DNA of 34,300 nucleotides, from the NCBI GenBank assembly GCA_964450715.1, contig CAYVFC010000088.1:1-34300 (forward strand). The letters are read 5' to 3'. Origin of the DNA: CAYVFC01 sp964450715. GTDB taxonomy: Bacteria; Myxococcota_A; Polyangia; Polyangiales; JAFGIB01. Below the pieces are notes generated by a model that was not told where the DNA came from, made no database searches, and saw only the letters and a program-made list of their open reading frames with translations. Positions 31,786 to 34,300 of the stretch are shown piece after piece. A program made the translations under genes and the position numbers. The first letter of the stretch is position 1. Each line of letters opens with the position of its first letter.

Positions 31786-33135
31786 ATGGTTTCTTACGGG
31801 ACTTTACGGGCACGGGCGGACGGGCTCTCATCGTCGCGATTGGTAGCAGTGGGGCTCATCGGCATCCTTTTATTAACGCTCTTCACATTGTCGGCAGGGT
31901 GCGGAGGTGCGTCCCAGGCATCCATGGGCGGCGAGACAGCGGATGAGACAGCGGACGGTACGGGGAGCGGAGGCGAGGCGGCCGGGGTCGAGGCGGCAGT
32001 TCAGGTAACCGTGGGTCGCTACCATTCCTGCGGCCTCGACTCCGATGGATTGGTCGAGTGTTGGGGCAAGAACGACTTCGGGCAGTCGACCGCGCCCGGA
32101 GACGTCTTCAGCTCCATCGCGGCAGGTGCTCTACATACCTGCGGGATCAAGACCGACGGCACCATCGGCTGCTGGGGCTTCAACCAAGACCGCCGTGCCA
32201 TGTCGCCGCTGGGCACTTTCAGCCTGCTTTCGACCGGAAGCGAGCACAACTGCGCCATCCGCAGCGACGGAACCGCGCTCTGCTGGGGAAACGACGGCAA
32301 GGGGCAGTGCCAGGCGCCCGCCGGGGTTTTTCGCCAGGTTTCAGCCGGTGGTAGCCACTCCTGCGGGATCGAGGCGACAGAAGCGATCGTTTGCTGGGGC
32401 TCCGACGACAGCGGTCAGGTGAGACCTCCGGGAGGCCGTTTCAAGCAGGTAGCCGCCGGCGGGCGGCACACCTGCGCCATCGCGAGCAGCAGCGGAGCAG
32501 CACCGGAGCCGGCCTCGGCGGAAAGCGCGGCAGAGGATGGCGCCGAGCCGGCAGACGGTGCGGAGGCGGGTGCGGAAACGGGGACGAAAAGCGCCGAGCA
32601 GGGCGCACGGGCGCCCGGCGCCTACGAAGAGGGCCAGGTCGTCTGCTGGGGAAGCGACAGCGCGGGGCAGATTCAGGCGCCGACGGGAAGCTTCGTCGCG
32701 ATCGCCGCAGGGTACAGCCACACCTGCGGATTGAAGCGGGACGGCTCGGTGCATTGCTGGGGAGCCGGAAAGCCGAGCGACAAGAACGGCGTATTCCCGC
32801 ACCTCGGCCAGTCATCGCCTCCGGCCGGAACCTTCGTGAGCCTCGCCTGCGGCTACGGACACACGTGCGCGGTAAAGCCGGACAACACGGTCGAGTGCTG
32901 GGGATCGACCGGGCACGGCCGCTGCACGCCAACATTGACCTTCGCCCCAACGGGTAGCTCGACGGTCAGCGCACGGCCGGAAGCGGCCGAGCCGGATGAC
33001 AGCGGGCGGCGGATCCGCGCGCCCTCCACCGCCAGGAAACGGTTGCCGTCGCTGCAGCCGGCACCGATCAAGACCAGGAGCCTGGTGTCGGGCGAGGATT
33101 CGGAAAACGAGGAACTGGAGTCAGCCGAGCAATAG
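31786..33135 (+). CDS. RCC1-repeat beta-propeller lipoprotein
   Basis: A 449-residue lipoprotein: the signal helix LVAVGLIGILLLTLFTLSAGC ends in a lipobox with C39. Residues about 73-395 contain seven RCC1-type blades, each with the pattern HxCxI/L...G.V.CWG, for example YHSCGLDSDGLVECWG and YSHTCGLKRDGSVHCWG. The paired cysteines in each blade suggest one disulfide per blade. Seven blades would close a complete propeller, a fold used for protein binding. Blade 5 is interrupted by about 45 Ala/Glu/Gly-rich residues between its two cysteines. The C-terminal 50 residues are charged and probably disordered. ATG 31786 follows GGGGTCTGG. Partner unknown; it probably acts on the outer membrane or cell surface. 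Confidence 0.88.
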   Translation: MVSYGTLRARADGLSSSRLVAVGLIGILLLTLFTLSAGCGGASQASMGGETADETADGTGSGGEAAGVEAAVQVTVGRYHSCGLDSDGLVECWGKNDFGQSTAPGDVFSSIAAGALHTCGIKTDGTIGCWGFNQDRRAMSPLGTFSLLSTGSEHNCAIRSDGTALCWGNDGKGQCQAPAGVFRQVSAGGSHSCGIEATEAIVCWGSDDSGQVRPPGGRFKQVAAGGRHTCAIASSSGAAPEPASAESAAEDGAEPADGAEAGAETGTKSAEQGARAPGAYEEGQVVCWGSDSAGQIQAPTGSFVAIAAGYSHTCGLKRDGSVHCWGAGKPSDKNGVFPHLGQSSPPAGTFVSLACGYGHTCAVKPDNTVECWGSTGHGRCTPTLTFAPTGSSTVSARPEAAEPDDSGRRIRAPSTARKRLPSLQPAPIKTRSLVSGEDSENEELESAEQ

Positions 33136-33151
33136 GAGTAAACACCCTCTA

Positions 33152-33168
33152 GCCGGCCGAGCGCCGGC
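33152..33168 (+). promoter_or_regulatory. Short hairpin between the RCC1 and lsrF-like genes
   Basis: GCCGGC-CGAGC-GCCGGC forms a 6-bp stem in the 47-bp gap, ending just before the AAGGAG ribosome-binding site of the aldolase gene. It may attenuate read-through or affect translation; it lacks a T-run. Confidence 0.35.
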
Positions 33169-33182
33169 AAGGAGAGCATCTC

Positions 33183-34064
33183 ATGCCAGACGCGGAAAAC
33201 ATCAAAGACGCGAAAGACTTTCATACCGATATCCCCCAGCAGACGCCGGGCTTCTTTCTCAAGGGCTCGGGCTCGCTCGACTGGGGCATGAAGAACCGAC
33301 TGGCCCGGATCTTCCAGCCCGATAGCGGGCGTACGCTGATGCTGGCCATCGACCACGGCTACTTCCAGGGACCGACCACCGGGCTGGAGCGGGTGGACAT
33401 CAACATCCTGCCGCTGGTACCCGAGTGCGATGCGCTGATGCTGACCCGGGGCATCCTGCGGACCATGGTCCCGCCCGACACCAACAAGCCCATCGTGATG
33501 CGCGCCAGTGGGGGGCCCAGCGTCCTCAGGGAGCTGTCCGATGAGCACATCGCGGTCGACATCGAGGACCTGGTACGCATGAACGTCTCGGCCATGGCCA
33601 TCCAGGTCTTCATCGGCGGCGAGTACGAGTCGCGCTCGGTGGCCAACATGACGCGCCTGGTGGACCTGGGCCTGAAGTATGGCATCCCGGTGATGGCCGT
33701 GACGGCGGTCGGCAAGCAGATGACGCGCGACGCCAGGTACTTCCGGCTGGCCTGCCGCATGTGCGCCGAGCTCGGGGCGCACGTCATCAAGACCTATTAC
33801 GTGGACGGGTTCGACACGGTCACTGCCTCCTGCCCGGTGCCCATCGTGATGGCGGGCGGCAAGAAGCTGCCCGAGCTAGAGGCGCTGACCATGGCCTACC
33901 GGGCGGTGCAGGAGGGCGCGAGCGGCGTGGACATGGGGCGCAACATCTTCCAGAGCGACGCGCCCGTGGCCATGATCCGGGCCGTGCACCAGGTGGTGCA
34001 CAACAACCTCAAGCCCGAGTACGCGCTGGAGCTGTACGAGAGCCTGAAGGCCGAACAGAAATAA
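33183..34064 (+). CDS. lsrF: LsrF-like class I aldolase/thiolase
   Basis: A 293-residue cytoplasmic TIM-barrel enzyme closely matching E. coli LsrF along its whole length. Matching stretches include SLDWGMKNRLARIF, DHGYFQGPTTGLERVDIN, GGKKLPELEAL and GASGVDMGRNIFQSD. LsrF is a coenzyme A-dependent thiolase acting on 3-hydroxy-5-phosphonooxypentane-2,4-dione in autoinducer-2 breakdown. The Schiff-base lysine is K203 in VIKTYYVDG, at the same number as in E. coli. ATG 33183 is preceded by AAGGAG at nine bases. No lsrK, lsrG, lsrR or lsr transporter gene lies in the window, so its role may be another sugar-phosphate pathway. It ends before a strong terminator. Confidence 0.93.
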   Translation: MPDAENIKDAKDFHTDIPQQTPGFFLKGSGSLDWGMKNRLARIFQPDSGRTLMLAIDHGYFQGPTTGLERVDINILPLVPECDALMLTRGILRTMVPPDTNKPIVMRASGGPSVLRELSDEHIAVDIEDLVRMNVSAMAIQVFIGGEYESRSVANMTRLVDLGLKYGIPVMAVTAVGKQMTRDARYFRLACRMCAELGAHVIKTYYVDGFDTVTASCPVPIVMAGGKKLPELEALTMAYRAVQEGASGVDMGRNIFQSDAPVAMIRAVHQVVHNNLKPEYALELYESLKAEQK

Positions 34065-34089
34065 TCGCACGGGTAGAGGGGTCGGACTT

Positions 34090-34191
34090 AACTTATTAAC
34101 AACTGCGGCTACAGACGTCGCCGCTCGAACCGTACCGTTCGAGCGGCTCTTTCTGCTTAAAACCTCTCGGCGTGGCATTTGTTAATAAGTT
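34090..34191. repeat. 13-bp terminal inverted repeats around the lsrF terminator
   Basis: AACTTATTAACAA (34090-34102) and TTGTTAATAAGTT (34179-34191) are perfect complements at the ends of a 102-bp segment that contains the terminator hairpin. The AT-rich arms stand out from the GC-rich surroundings. It may be a small mobile palindrome or an extended terminator. No target duplication was seen. Confidence 0.55.
34120..34158 (+). terminator. Intrinsic terminator of lsrF
   Basis: GCCGCTCGAAC (34120-34130) and GTTCGAGCGGC (34137-34147) make a perfect 11-bp stem with a 6-base loop, followed by TCTTTCTGCTT. It lies 55 bp after the lsrF stop codon. Confidence 0.8.
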
Positions 34192-34261
34192 CCCGGCTCA
34201 AAATGCAACTCCCGTCGCCTCGCTTGCGGGGCGGGCGCATCTGCTGCGTCGTTCCTTGAGT

Positions 34262-34287
34262 AGCCGGGGCGGTTACCCGCCCCGGCT
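34262..34287. terminator. Hairpin at the right edge of the window
   Basis: AGCCGGGGCGG and CCGCCCCGGCT form an 11-bp perfect stem with loop TTAC. It may terminate a gene that lies beyond the window, since nothing nearby in the window needs it. There is no clear T-run on either side. Confidence 0.45.
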
Positions 34288-34300
34288 CTCACAGAACCGT

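Overview
The window reads as chromosomal DNA of a GC-rich Gram-negative bacterium, most likely a myxobacterium or close relative (Myxococcota, formerly Deltaproteobacteria). The best markers are a MYXO-CTERM-type C-terminal sorting signal on a giant thrombospondin type 3 repeat protein, several lipoproteins with lipoboxes, an Ehr-type hydrogenase-related complex, and sigma-54-like promoter elements. No tRNA, rRNA, CRISPR array, prophage or intact transposase was found.

Layout. 196-2502 (-): TPR protein whose signal peptide is interrupted by a 160-bp palindromic MITE. 2658-3518 (+): CPBP intramembrane protease. 3971-11197 (+): a tight six-gene operon (hyfB, hyfC, hyfE, hyfF, hyfG, and a hyfH-hyfI fusion) for a complex-I-like membrane complex whose large subunit has lost the NiFe-binding cysteines. 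11451-12707 (+): a protein with a Cys-His-Cys signature resembling LCIB-type beta-carbonic anhydrases. 12862-15012 (-): bifunctional Rel/SpoT (p)ppGpp enzyme. 15283-15996 and 16274-17311 (+): two lipoproteins, one DsbA-like and one with a lamin-tail domain. 17559-20401 (-): ftsZ and ftsA. 20667-21536 (-): membrane-anchored alpha/beta hydrolase. 21612-29168 (-): the 2518-residue TSP3 protein. 29667-30965 (-): membrane-anchored protein of unknown function. 31786-33135 (+): RCC1-repeat lipoprotein. 33183-34064 (+): LsrF-like class I aldolase.

Non-coding content is rich. A GTAGGGG...CCCCTAC repeat family (110-190, 17308-17469, 20564-20670) sits directly at gene 3' ends and twice supplies the stop codon. 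A 96-bp element occurs twice between the divergent genes at 30965 and 31786. On the minus strand each copy reads as a sigma-54-like promoter, a short leader and an intrinsic terminator, so it looks like a pair of very short small-RNA genes. Each copy also has a conserved upstream motif about 90-110 bp before the predicted start. This is the most unusual regulatory structure in the window.

How the genes may work together. The Ehr-like complex probably couples an unknown redox reaction to ion translocation. The LCIB-like protein just downstream may link it to CO2/bicarbonate handling, but this is inference. The CPBP protease belongs to the superfamily that contains myxosortases, so it is a candidate processing enzyme for MYXO-CTERM proteins such as the TSP3 giant. 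FtsA, FtsZ and Rel are housekeeping functions.
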